DNA from: W0P28-013 sp051870755
GTDB taxonomy: Bacteria > Bacteroidota > Bacteroidia > Bacteroidales > Paludibacteraceae
Assembly (NCBI GenBank): GCA_051870755.1
Contig: JBJECE010000028.1
Span: forward strand, 1-64,000
Direction of reading: 5' to 3'
Length of the DNA stretch: 64,000 nucleotides
Position 1 is the stretch's first letter; each line of letters starts with the position of its first letter. Under the pieces are notes generated by a model that did not search any database, was not told the DNA's origin, and saw only the letters and a program-made list of their open reading frames with translations. Shown in pieces: positions 1 to 8,210 of the stretch. A program made the translations under genes and the position numbers.

Positions 1-8
1 AGCGCTCA

Positions 9-670
9 GTTGTGAATTGGCTCAAAATTTAGTATCTTTGCACATCTGAAACAATAGGGCACGAAATTGACATATCAAAAGGCACGTTGTGAATTGGCTC
101 AAAATTTAGTATCTTTGCACATCTGAAACAATTGTATAATGCAGACAAAGAACTATCTGCGGTTGTGAATTGGCTCAAAATTTAGTATCTTTGCACATCT
201 GAAACAATGTGCAAATCTGTTTGCTTGCTTTTCATCCTGTTGTGAATTGGCTCAAAATTTAGTATCTTTGCACATCTGAAATAATTGACCGATTTACAAC
301 GAATAACAAGGATAAGTTGTGAATTGGCTCAAAATTTAGTATCTTTGCACATCTGAAACAATGTAGTAGAAGAAAAAGAAAAAGAAGAAACTGTTGTGAA
401 TTGGCTCAAAATTTAGTATCTTTGCACATCTGAAACAATGTAGAAGACCGAGAAAACATTAAACCTGCAGTTGTGAATTGGCTCAAAATTTAGTATCTTT
501 GCACATCTGAAACAATTATTTCACAGCAGCAACTTACGACGTTTTGGTTGTGAATTGGCTCAAAATTTAGTATCTTTGCACATCTGAAACAATTTTGTAA
601 CTCTGACTTTTACTAACGATAGTGTTGTGAATTGGCTCAAAATTTAGTATCTTTGCACATCTGAAACAAT
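9..670 (+). CRISPR. Type II-C CRISPR array, nine 47-bp repeats visible
   Basis: Nine repeats of 47 bp start at 9, 86, 162, 239, 316, 393, 470, 547 and 624. They are separated by spacers of 30 bp, except one of 29 bp (133-161). All repeats read as identical except the fourth, which has C to T at repeat position 44 (base 282). The repeat begins GTTGTGAATTGGCTC and ends CTGAAACAAT, and its length and middle segment TTAGTATCTTTG resemble Bacteroidetes II-C repeats. The eight bases before the first repeat look like a spacer end, so the array probably continues left of the window. The orientation is set by the promoter inside each repeat and by the anti-repeat just to the right, so transcription runs rightwards, against the cas operon. 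The spacer at 363-392 is purine-rich and low in complexity. Confidence 0.98.
625..655 (+). promoter_or_regulatory. Promoter inside the CRISPR repeat (last copy shown)
   Basis: Each repeat contains TTG at repeat positions 2-4 and TATCTTTG at positions 25-32, separated by exactly 20 bases. This matches the Bacteroidetes sigma-factor consensus (TTTG/TTG, 19-21 bases, TAnnTTTG). Here TTG is 625-627 and TATCTTTG is 648-655. Transcription would start a few bases after 655, near the 3' end of the repeat, so each repeat could fire through its own downstream spacer and the last copy into the tracrRNA. Repeat-borne promoters are established for type II-C of Neisseria; their use here is inferred. Confidence 0.7.
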
Positions 671-753
671 ACGATGTGCGTAAAATTCACAAAATCAGTC
701 GATTAGAACTTGTTTCAGAAATAAAAATTCCACCCGATCGGGTGGAATTTTTT
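659..753 (+). ncRNA. Candidate tracrRNA immediately after the CRISPR array
   Basis: Right after the last repeat there are two anti-repeat blocks in the correct antiparallel order. GATGTGC (673-679) is complementary to GCACATC of the repeat, and AATTCACAA (684-692) is complementary to TTGTGAATT at its start. A small hairpin AATC-AGTC-GATT (693-704) sits where the nexus of a tracrRNA is expected. The RNA would end at a strong intrinsic terminator (723-753). The start near 659 is inferred from the promoter in the last repeat, giving about 95 nt. The unpaired 20-nt bulge on the repeat side holds the promoter element, which explains why that part need not pair. RNA data would be needed to fix the ends. 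Confidence 0.75.
723..753 (+). terminator. Bidirectional terminator between tracrRNA and cas2
   Basis: A perfect inverted repeat with 13-bp arms (723-735 and 740-752) and loop GATC is followed by a T run. The A tract on the other side makes it work on both strands, so it can end the tracrRNA on the plus strand and the cas9-cas1-cas2 transcript on the minus strand. Confidence 0.85.
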
Positions 754-777
754 GTGCGTAGTGCGCCGTTTTTTGGT

Positions 778-1110
778 TCAAAACATTTCCAATTGCTGCA
801 CCGGCGGATTGAGCGATTGCGTCTTTTTGCCGTAAAAAAGTTCCATTTGCCCGAATTGCTTGTCGGTGATGCAGAGAATGCCCACTTGTCCCAAGGGCGG
901 CAGATTGTTTTTGACGCGTTTGATGTGTACCTCGGCGTTTTCGACACTCGGACAATGGCGCATGTAGATGGAAAACTGAAACATGGTGAAACCATCGGAC
1001 ACAAGGCGCTTGCGGAAATCGGCATACGCTTTGCGCTCTTTTTTGGTTTCGGTCGGCAAATCGAAAAAGACCATGACCCACATGATGCGGTATTCGCTGA
1101 AACGTTCCAC
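778..1110 (-). CDS. cas2: CRISPR-associated endoribonuclease Cas2
   Basis: This is a 110-residue Cas2, the partner of Cas1 in spacer acquisition. The ferredoxin-like start with a hydrophobic first strand and the conserved Asp is visible as MWVMVFFDLPTE near residue 10. The start is GTG at 1110, one base after the cas1 stop codon; the next ATG (1083) would cut off the N-terminal MERFSEYRI segment. It is the last gene of the cas9-cas1-cas2 operon and faces the array across the shared terminator. The gene set without csn2 or cas4 defines subtype II-C. Confidence 0.95.
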   Translation of the reverse strand: MERFSEYRIMWVMVFFDLPTETKKERKAYADFRKRLVSDGFTMFQFSIYMRHCPSVENAEVHIKRVKNNLPPLGQVGILCITDKQFGQMELFYGKKTQSLNPPVQQLEMF

Positions 1111-1111
1111 G

Positions 1112-2044
1112 TTACGACATTTCGGGATAAACTATTTTGCGCTGCTCGCCACTAAAACAGCGGTAGAGCGAGGCAGTTGTTTGCCCGACGGCCACCATCA
1201 GCGGACTGCGTTTGCCGTTGATTACTACGTCCAACGTCGGTATTTGCAGCAATTCGCGTTTTAGTTCCACCGTCAGTTCTTCGGTAAGGTGTCCGTCGGC
1301 CACAAGGCGGCATACCAACGCATCGACGTATGGTCGGTAAGGCTCCATAATGTCGTCGGCCAGACAGTAGGCGTTGTACCGATTGTGATGATGAATGCCG
1401 AGCGTGGGCAGCAGACCGCTGCCAACCAATGCGCGTGCCACGACGGCGCGCAATATGGCGTAACCGTAGTTCAACAGATTGTTGGGCGGCACGCCTTCGC
1501 GGTCGCGGGTGAAGCCCAAAATGTCGGGGAACAGATTGCGCCAATAGTAGGCGGCGGCGCGTCCTTCGAGGTTGTCGCTGTCGCCGCTTTTTACATCGCC
1601 GGCCCACACCAACATGTTTTTGACGATGGCGTTGCGGGTGTTTTGCAGCACGGCGGCTTGGTTGCGAATTTTGCACTGCACCGTTTGTTGCCACAACTGC
1701 TTTTTGAGCGGGAGCGATGCGTCGATTTGGGCGCGAAAACGTTCGCTTTGCGTGGTATTGCCGCACAAAGGCAGCATCAGTCCGACGGGCAGATGCGCAC
1801 TGTCGCAGGTAATGATGGCGCAGTTATTTTCGAGCAATGCTTCTGCAAGTCCTTGTGTGATAGTTATTTGGCGGTTGTCGAGCACCACCACGCCGATGTC
1901 CTCGATGGGAATGGTGCGTACGGCCTCCGCCTTGATGAGTTCGGCGACGTCGGCTTTTTCCACCTCGGGCAGTTTGATGACCAATTGCGCGTTTTTCAGC
2001 GACAAATAGGCCGGATTGCTGAAACAAAGCGTGCGTTTAATCAT
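1112..2044 (-). CDS. cas1: CRISPR-associated integrase Cas1
   Basis: Cas1 is the metal-dependent integrase that inserts new spacers together with Cas2. The 310-residue length is normal for type II. The catalytic signature is visible: Glu160 in NLEGRAAAYYW, the His cluster at 218-220 in LGIHHHNRYNAYCLADD, and Asp230/231. It starts 13 bases after the cas9 stop and ends one base before the cas2 GTG, so the three genes form a tight operon. Nothing in the sequence suggests inactivation. Confidence 0.97.
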   Translation of the reverse strand: MIKRTLCFSNPAYLSLKNAQLVIKLPEVEKADVAELIKAEAVRTIPIEDIGVVVLDNRQITITQGLAEALLENNCAIITCDSAHLPVGLMLPLCGNTTQSERFRAQIDASLPLKKQLWQQTVQCKIRNQAAVLQNTRNAIVKNMLVWAGDVKSGDSDNLEGRAAAYYWRNLFPDILGFTRDREGVPPNNLLNYGYAILRAVVARALVGSGLLPTLGIHHHNRYNAYCLADDIMEPYRPYVDALVCRLVADGHLTEELTVELKRELLQIPTLDVVINGKRSPLMVAVGQTTASLYRCFSGEQRKIVYPEMS

Positions 2045-2057
2045 AGTTTTTTGTGTT

Positions 2058-5000
2058 TTAATATTCTCCTACGGCAACAATTTGTCCGATATGGTTGATG
2101 CGAACTTTGACAATTTTCGCAAGAACAGATAACCCACCACGTTTCCATGTAATTTCTTTTAAATTATTATTGTTTTCAACTGTTGTTTCCAAATGATGTC
2201 TGAAAAAATAGTCTTTTGTTGTAATTTTTTGCACCCTAAACAAATTCGGGCTAATTTGAGCGGAATTGTCAGGATTCTTATACCATTCTTCACTATAATC
2301 CAAAGGATTAAAGGTTATCCGTTCCTGTTCTTTACCATTATCATCTATGTATTTTTCATAGCGCGGGAAAACGAAATATTCGTTTTGTTTCATGGTGAAA
2401 AGGAATTGCCAGCCTTCGTCTTGCTTGTACGTCTTGTCGATGATAGGTAAACCAGCATTAGCTCGCGCGGTAGCTTCGTAAAACGAAACGATATTTTCCT
2501 CTAATTCGTATTCTATATTGCCGTTTTCATCCAACTTAAACCAACCTGTCTTTTTATCGGTTACGGGTTTGCGATAAATAGCAACATGATGATTGTTGCT
2601 TGTACTCACAAAATCGACAGGTTGCGGTTGACCATTTTTGTCTAATATCAATTGACCGTGCTGGTCGTGTTTTTGGTGTAACGCTTCGGCATTGCTTACG
2701 CCGGAAATGGTAACGCGCTTTATTTGAATTCCTTTCTCTTTATTAAGCCAAATCGGATTTTCTTCGAGGTTTGAAAACGCTTTGCCTGCATCGCCGCCAA
2801 ACTCTTGCAATCTTTGTTCAAGTATCTTGCGAATGCGAGCGTCAATCACCTTGTCAAGTTTCAAATCCTTTGATATCTCTTTGCGAACTGTGTAAACATT
2901 CTCAAACGTAACCGTTTTTACCCTTGACGGGACTTGTTCTGTATGTAGTTCATCAAGGAAAATAGGGTTTTTATCAAGACTATTTTTGCCGGTGAAAGCC
3001 TTTTTTGCATCCCCACTAAACATGGCTAAACGCACTGCTAATGCTTCGCGATAACGCTTGCTGGCAACAGTTGCGATTTTTGCAGCATCAAAAGAACCGC
3101 CAACTTTTTCGTCATGTGTTTTATATTGTTTGATGCACCCATAAATGGTTTCGTTATGCAACTGTCCACGTGGAGTGAGAGTCAATTGCCCTTTTATCGT
3201 TCTCTTATTGCCATCTTTGTCAACAACTTCCGACGTTACATTATTTTTCGCTTTGTTAATGTTGCGAGTAACAACCTTGTTTTTCGCCTTTATCGAAACT
3301 AGAATATTCTCCAACTGACGTTTGGTTTCGGCGCGGAACTCGTCAAGTGGCATTGGTGGGTTGAAATGCAGTCGTCCGTTTTTATCACGATACAATTCTT
3401 TCCGTTCAATGCCGTACACCGCATTTCTTTTCTCGTCTTTTCCAAGGTTCTTTATCTCGATATTGTCCAGATCAATATATTCATCAACTCCTTTTTGCAC
3501 ACGAGCGTTTAAGTTGTTCAGATACTGAATAAAATTTCTCTTTGTAAACGCGATAGTCAAAGCATCCATGGCATGATGCCGATGGTCGTTGCGTTTAGTC
3601 CAATCTTTAATTTTCTTTACTATACGCACTTCACCAGTTTCATAATCGACATGTTCCTCATTGAACGTCATTCCGAGTTTGTCGTATTTCGGGAAATTAA
3701 GTTCTTTCATCACATCGACCAACTGCCAATCTTCACGTAAACGGTCGGTAACGCTTCCCGTAGTTGGCACGACGGTTTTCACCAGAGTGTTCAAAATTTC
3801 GCAAGATTTTTTGGCGATATATTGCGTATTTCGCAAATCCCGATCAATGAATCCATCAGGAATGTCGGCATTAGTCATCAATAATTTTTTGTATTTCGCT
3901 TTTGAAATCGTTCCCGCTTTTTTCGTTTCATCAGTATCCGAATCTTCGTTACGCCTTTTTGCATCGAACAGACGTTCTACTCGCAATTTGTATTCTTCAA
4001 GCCCTTTTTCGCCATATTTTTCTTTTACAAAATCGAAAGCAGTCATTCTCCCTTTTTCAATATTGACATCGCGGAATTCCAGAGTCTTGTTGGAAAAAGA
4101 ATCATCGAACAAAACGGCCTGCGGAATAATGTGTTCAATGTCAATTCTTTTGCTAAAGATATCTTGGGGCGAAATATACTGATTGGAATACAATGTTTTA
4201 TAGCCGTTTCCGGCAAGTTCCTGATATAATTTATAACGAATTATATCATTCCGGGTTGGATTTGCAATGCCGAACTCTTCACGCAATATTTTGCAATATT
4301 GTTCATGTATTTTTGTTGTTTCGTTAATACTTTTCGAAAGTTCCTCGCGTTCTTTTGCGCTTTTCTTTAATTCTCTGGCAAGTTCAATGCGAATTTCGTC
4401 TGGTTTGCCGTATGCCTCAATTACGCCATTCACAACATGAATCATCTGATTCAAAATTTTTTCAACAACAGGATTTCGCAAAGAATTTTTCGGTAGAATA
4501 TCCAATTTGTCTTTTAGAACTTTCTTGTCAATCTCTTCTGTTGTCAGCGACGATTTTGAATGTTTCCCATATCCTGCATAAATGCAAGCCACATCATATC
4601 CGTTACCTTCTTTCATATGTGGCAGTATTTTACGAATCGCTTTTGTCGATAATGAACCATAATCATCAAGAAAAGTTACATTTGCGAGTATTTTGGCAGC
4701 ATTAGCGTCAAAACCATAGTTCGTTTTCAGTTTCTCAATTAGTTTTTCGTTGCCGGTTTTGGAATTGTCGCCTTCGAAGGAATAGAGCAAATGCCAAAGC
4801 ATATAGAAAGGCTGATCATTCAATTCTTTGTCGGAATCGAACTCCAAAATATCTGTATTCCAACCCAATCCGTCAAAAATAGTTTTTGCATAATGGATTA
4901 TTTCTTCTGCAGATTTAGTGAAATCAATCGTTTCGTGTCCGGACGTTTCAATTATTTTATTGTATGCCTGAAAGAGTACATATCCGGTGCGATTGCCGTC

Positions 5001-6518
5001 TATTGTCTTGAAATTCAAATCCAAATCTTGTGGATTATCAAAAAGCAACTTGAGCACTTCTGCTTTCGTCATTTTTTCGCGCACGAATAGTTCCTTCGCC
5101 AAACGTTCTTTTTCTTCTTGGAAAAGACTTCTGTGTCCATTTATTTCCAATTGATCTTCTTTTGAATTATCAAACAAAGTCTGATTACCATTTCTTTTGT
5201 TTGTTTTTCTTCTATTGAGCGATACTTCAACGTTATTCAGCGTCTGCCAAATCTTAAATTCCTGGAACAGCGGAGAACTGCGCGGAATGACACGGTTGCC
5301 AATAGTTATTGTCTTCCTTCTGCCGTCTTTTTCTACTTCGATTTGTCGGCTTTCAAATTCACAAAATGAGATCAGCCCTTTGCATGATTTCAGCGGACGC
5401 TGATAAAATATAACAACGTTGCAAATTTCTTTTTTCAATTCGGGAGTGAGCTCTTTGTGAAATTTGGCTTGGGTTTCCCAAATTCGTTCAAATTCATCTA
5501 AATAATCTTGACGGTAAAACACTTGATTTTTCAAACTGTAATGCGGATTCTCGGCTAGTTTTGCCATCTGGTATTGTCCGACAGTCTGTTTGTTGAAATA
5601 CAGTTCCTTGCTACGATCGGAAATTGCTCCTAAATATCCACTTGAGCTGTTAATTTGTCCGTTAATTTTTTGCAAAACGATAATCAATTGTTCCGGAAGC
5701 ATTTTTTCGGTAAGGGCTTTTTCGCGCCAATTGAAATTTTCAATTTTCTGAGCCGCAATAGAGCCATTTCGCTTTTCTCCGACAAGTTTTTTCGTTATGC
5801 CGTTTTCTTGCCATTCCCATTTTGATGCGCAAATGGCCCATGTCGCCTTTTCATTTTTGCCGTTCAATTCTTCTTTTAATTCATCGGTCAAAAAGGGATA
5901 GAATTCCTTTTGTTTGTCCCAGATTCTGTTAAATTCCGCTTGTAAATCAGAACGATAAAAATCGGGCAAATACTTCTTACCATTTTGTAGTTGCTGCAAG
6001 CAATACTGTCCTGGAGTCAAATTTTCGTCGTACAACTTTTGAGCCACATCCATGCCGTCAATCAAAGCCCCTTCTTCTGTCCCTTTGGCTTTACGGCTGC
6101 TTTTGTAACCGCGTTTTTTGTTTATCATCAACAATACACGGGCGAATTCACTCAATGAAATTTGTTCTGTAGCGGCTTTTGCGCGAAGCCGATATGTTTG
6201 GAAAGTGGTTGCGTTGCCTGTTTCTGCAAGAATCGTTTTGTCGTCAATTAAACCTGATGTTGTCAAAATTTCTATCAAATTTTCACGACGAAGTTTGTAA
6301 CGCTGCAAATTGCGGCGCATACTGCGTTTTAGCGTTCTGTCCGCGTTTGTAGTAATACTTTTCCCTTTTTCAAAATTTTGCTGTTCATCAACAGTGAGCG
6401 GATTTACGCGCACTCCCAGTTTTACAATTGATGATTTTTCTTCTGCGTTTTCCGCTTCATTCACCACCGCCCAGCCGATGCTGTTGGTGCCGAGGTCGAG
6501 TCCTAAAATTTTTTTCAT
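2058..6518 (-). CDS. cas9: CRISPR-associated endonuclease Cas9, type II-C
   Basis: This is the RNA-guided DNA endonuclease, 1486 residues. RuvC-I is at the N-terminus (GLDLGTNSIGWAV, Asp8). The Arg-rich bridge helix SMRRNLQRYKLRREN is near residues 66-80, RuvC-II (IRIELARE) near 711, the HNH core (DIEHIIPQ, then SFSNKTLEF) near 793-815, and RuvC-III (HHRHHAMDAL) near 980. All catalytic residues are present. The 500 residues after RuvC-III should hold the wedge and PAM-interacting parts. The protein is long for II-C (many are near 1050), but this size is known among Bacteroidetes. Base composition is AT-richer than the cell-wall genes. Confidence 0.98.
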   Translation of the reverse strand: MKKILGLDLGTNSIGWAVVNEAENAEEKSSIVKLGVRVNPLTVDEQQNFEKGKSITTNADRTLKRSMRRNLQRYKLRRENLIEILTTSGLIDDKTILAETGNATTFQTYRLRAKAATEQISLSEFARVLLMINKKRGYKSSRKAKGTEEGALIDGMDVAQKLYDENLTPGQYCLQQLQNGKKYLPDFYRSDLQAEFNRIWDKQKEFYPFLTDELKEELNGKNEKATWAICASKWEWQENGITKKLVGEKRNGSIAAQKIENFNWREKALTEKMLPEQLIIVLQKINGQINSSSGYLGAISDRSKELYFNKQTVGQYQMAKLAENPHYSLKNQVFYRQDYLDEFERIWETQAKFHKELTPELKKEICNVVIFYQRPLKSCKGLISFCEFESRQIEVEKDGRRKTITIGNRVIPRSSPLFQEFKIWQTLNNVEVSLNRRKTNKRNGNQTLFDNSKEDQLEINGHRSLFQEEKERLAKELFVREKMTKAEVLKLLFDNPQDLDLNFKTIDGNRTGYVLFQAYNKIIETSGHETIDFTKSAEEIIHYAKTIFDGLGWNTDILEFDSDKELNDQPFYMLWHLLYSFEGDNSKTGNEKLIEKLKTNYGFDANAAKILANVTFLDDYGSLSTKAIRKILPHMKEGNGYDVACIYAGYGKHSKSSLTTEEIDKKVLKDKLDILPKNSLRNPVVEKILNQMIHVVNGVIEAYGKPDEIRIELARELKKSAKEREELSKSINETTKIHEQYCKILREEFGIANPTRNDIIRYKLYQELAGNGYKTLYSNQYISPQDIFSKRIDIEHIIPQAVLFDDSFSNKTLEFRDVNIEKGRMTAFDFVKEKYGEKGLEEYKLRVERLFDAKRRNEDSDTDETKKAGTISKAKYKKLLMTNADIPDGFIDRDLRNTQYIAKKSCEILNTLVKTVVPTTGSVTDRLREDWQLVDVMKELNFPKYDKLGMTFNEEHVDYETGEVRIVKKIKDWTKRNDHRHHAMDALTIAFTKRNFIQYLNNLNARVQKGVDEYIDLDNIEIKNLGKDEKRNAVYGIERKELYRDKNGRLHFNPPMPLDEFRAETKRQLENILVSIKAKNKVVTRNINKAKNNVTSEVVDKDGNKRTIKGQLTLTPRGQLHNETIYGCIKQYKTHDEKVGGSFDAAKIATVASKRYREALAVRLAMFSGDAKKAFTGKNSLDKNPIFLDELHTEQVPSRVKTVTFENVYTVRKEISKDLKLDKVIDARIRKILEQRLQEFGGDAGKAFSNLEENPIWLNKEKGIQIKRVTISGVSNAEALHQKHDQHGQLILDKNGQPQPVDFVSTSNNHHVAIYRKPVTDKKTGWFKLDENGNIEYELEENIVSFYEATARANAGLPIIDKTYKQDEGWQFLFTMKQNEYFVFPRYEKYIDDNGKEQERITFNPLDYSEEWYKNPDNSAQISPNLFRVQKITTKDYFFRHHLETTVENNNNLKEITWKRGGLSVLAKIVKVRINHIGQIVAVGEY

Positions 6519-6548
6519 GGTTATGGATTTTTATTTTTTATTCGTCTG

Positions 6549-6579
6549 CAAATATATAAAATTTTTATATTTGTGTCAA
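6549..6579 (-). promoter_or_regulatory. Promoter of the cas9-cas1-cas2 operon
   Basis: Read on the minus strand, TTG (6579-6577), 20 bases, then TATATTTG (6556-6549) matches the Bacteroidetes promoter consensus. The predicted start lies about 27 bases before the cas9 ATG at 6518. Confidence 0.75.
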
Positions 6580-6593
6580 TGTTTTTTGCACAC

Positions 6594-6624
6594 AAAAAAA
6601 TCCACCCCGAAAAGGGTGGATTTT
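6594..6624 (-). terminator. Terminator of infC-rpmI-rplT
   Basis: On the minus strand AAAATCCACCC, a short loop, then GGGGTGGATTTTTTT forms a hairpin with a T run just after the rplT stop codon. The arms are also flanked by A and T runs, so it may work on both strands. Confidence 0.85.
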
Positions 6625-6647
6625 ACTGCGTTTGTGTCGCGCAACGT

Positions 6648-7001
6648 TTATTTCGCGTTGGCGGCTTGTTTTACAATCGCTTTGAATGCTTCCGGATGGT
6701 TCATGGCGAGGTCGGCCAACACCTTGCGGTTCATGGCGATGCCGGCTTTGTGTAACGCACCCATCAGTTGCGAGTACGACAACCCTTCCAAGCGGGCAGC
6801 AGCGTTGATACGCTGAATCCACAAGGCACGGAAGTTGCGTTTTTTGTTTTTGCGGTCGCGGTAAGCGTAGAGCAGACCTTTCTCCCAAGTGTTTTTGGCA
6901 ACGGTCCAAACGTTGCGGCGGGCGCCGAAATAACCGCGTGTGAGTTTCAGAATTCTTTTACGTTTCGCTCTCGAGGCGACGTGATTTACTGATCTTGGCA
7001 T
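6648..7001 (-). CDS. rplT: 50S ribosomal protein L20
   Basis: This is a 117-residue L20, which binds 23S rRNA early in 50S assembly. The basic N-terminal extension MPRSVNHVASRAKRKRILK and the conserved GYFGARRNVW and NFRALWIQRINAA segments are present. It is the last gene of infC-rpmI-rplT, about 100 bases after rpmI, and is followed by a strong terminator. L20 represses this operon in other bacteria; no L20 binding structure was identified here. Confidence 0.98.
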   Translation of the reverse strand: MPRSVNHVASRAKRKRILKLTRGYFGARRNVWTVAKNTWEKGLLYAYRDRKNKKRNFRALWIQRINAAARLEGLSYSQLMGALHKAGIAMNRKVLADLAMNHPEAFKAIVKQAANAK

Positions 7002-7100
7002 AATGTTTTGTTTTTTTGAATGTTAGCGTTCCATCGGAATCTTGCGGGGCTGAACATTCGGTTAATCACTAATGTTAATTTTTTTCGCTTTACTACAAGT

Positions 7101-7298
7101 TTAATGGTTGGCAAGCAACGCTTTAACGCTTTTGACGTCCACGCGGTTAACGATGCCGGTGTGTGTCAGGTTGCGTTTTTGTTTCAGCGTTTTCTTTGTC
7201 AAGATGTGACTTTTGAAAGCGTGTTTACGTTTGATTTTTCCTGTTCCGGTAAGGGCGAACCTCTTTTTGGCACCGGAATTAGTCTTCAATTTAGGCAT
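7101..7298 (-). CDS. rpmI: 50S ribosomal protein L35
   Basis: This is a 65-residue, highly basic L35 with the family N-terminus MPKLKTNSGAKKRF and the segment KRKHAFKSHILTKK. It lies between infC and rplT in the usual order. The length is complete. Confidence 0.98.
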   Translation of the reverse strand: MPKLKTNSGAKKRFALTGTGKIKRKHAFKSHILTKKTLKQKRNLTHTGIVNRVDVKSVKALLANH

Positions 7299-7334
7299 TT
7301 CAGTAATATAATTTTAGTTAATGAATAAAAAGTG

Positions 7335-7868
7335 TCATTTTTTGCTCTTGGGCGACAACATGATAATCATGCGTTTGCCTTCGAGGGTTGGCAGCGAATC
7401 GACTTTGGCAATCTCGGCCAGGTCGTTGGCAAAACGCAGCAACAGCACTTCGCCTTGCTCTTTGAACAGAATCGACCGACCTTTGAAAAACACGTAGGCT
7501 TTCACTTTGTTGCCGTCTTTGATGAACTCCTGCGCATGTTTCAACTTGAAATTGTAGTCGTGGTCGTCGGTTTGCGGCCCGAAACGAATCTCTTTCACCT
7601 CCATTTTCACCGCCTTGGCCTTCAACTCTTTTTCGCGTTTCTTCTGCTGATACAGAAATTTTTGGTAGTCGATGATTTTGCAGACCGGCGGCTGCGCATT
7701 TGGCGAAATTTCGACAAGGTCGAGTTCCTGTTCGTCGGCCATGGCCAGCGCTCGCTCTATGGAATAGATGCCTGTTGCGACATTGTCGCCCACCAAACGA
7801 ACTTCGCGTACACCGCGTATGTGTTCGTTAATACGATGTTGGTCTTCGTCTTTTTTCTTGATAGCCAA
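7335..7868 (-). CDS. infC: Translation initiation factor IF-3, TTG start
   Basis: IF-3 keeps 30S subunits free and checks the start codon. The N-terminal domain (RINEHIRGVREVRLVG), the linker (KKREKELKAK) and the C-terminal domain (EVKEIRFGPQTDDHDYNFK ... GKRMIIMLSP) are all present in 177 residues. No in-frame ATG exists between the upstream in-frame stop (near 7935) and the conserved N-terminus, so TTG at 7868 is the likely start. A rare start codon is typical of infC in other bacteria, where IF-3 discriminates against it and so represses itself. thrS, often upstream of infC, is absent. Confidence 0.95.
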   Translation of the reverse strand: MAIKKKDEDQHRINEHIRGVREVRLVGDNVATGIYSIERALAMADEQELDLVEISPNAQPPVCKIIDYQKFLYQQKKREKELKAKAVKMEVKEIRFGPQTDDHDYNFKLKHAQEFIKDGNKVKAYVFFKGRSILFKEQGEVLLLRFANDLAEIAKVDSLPTLEGKRMIIMLSPKSKK

Positions 7869-7942
7869 TGTGTTACGTTTTGTTTTGCCTACGGCGGTTG
7901 CGCGCTTTCGACGGTGAAAAAATGCGTTTTGTTTTCAATCTG

Positions 7943-7973
7943 CAAAAGTACGACATTTTTTTTGTCTGACAAA
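7943..7973 (-). promoter_or_regulatory. Promoter of infC-rpmI-rplT
   Basis: On the minus strand TTTG (7973-7970), 19 bases and TACTTTTG (7950-7943) fit the Bacteroidetes consensus. The leader to the infC start would be about 70 nt. Confidence 0.7.
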
Positions 7974-8104
7974 AGATTTTTCTAAAAAAGTTTAATGCCC
8001 GTGTGCAATTTTGTGTGCAAGGCCTCTGTCGAGTGTCGTTTTGTGGCGCAACTGCTGAAAAATTCCCCACTTTCAACCATCTGCTGTCTAATTTGTCGAT
8101 TTAT

Positions 8105-8202
8105 TGTTGATTATTAGTTTGTTAGTGTTTGTTTTGTGTTGTTGATTACTTGTTGAAAACTTGTTAAATACGGTTGATTTTAGCCAAAATAGTTGTTGAT
8201 AA
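8105..8202 (+). repeat. Cluster of TGTTGATTA-like 9-mers
   Basis: The gap between infC and mraZ is AT-rich and holds TGTTGATTA at 8105-8113 and 8140-8148, TGTTGAAAA at 8151-8159, and TGTTGATAA at 8194-8202, all in the same orientation. TGTTGATAA is the complement of TTATCAACA, one base from the consensus DnaA box. The function is unknown. Confidence 0.4.
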
Positions 8203-8210
8203 GTTTATTA

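Noticed and set aside
517..546. Possible self-targeting spacer: 11 bases (AACTTACGACG) also occur near 23670
   Set aside because: Eleven of 30 bases is expected by chance in this window; the rest of the spacer does not match.
7866..7869. ATT as an E. coli-like infC start codon
   Set aside because: The ATT overlapping this place is in another frame; TTG is the in-frame candidate.
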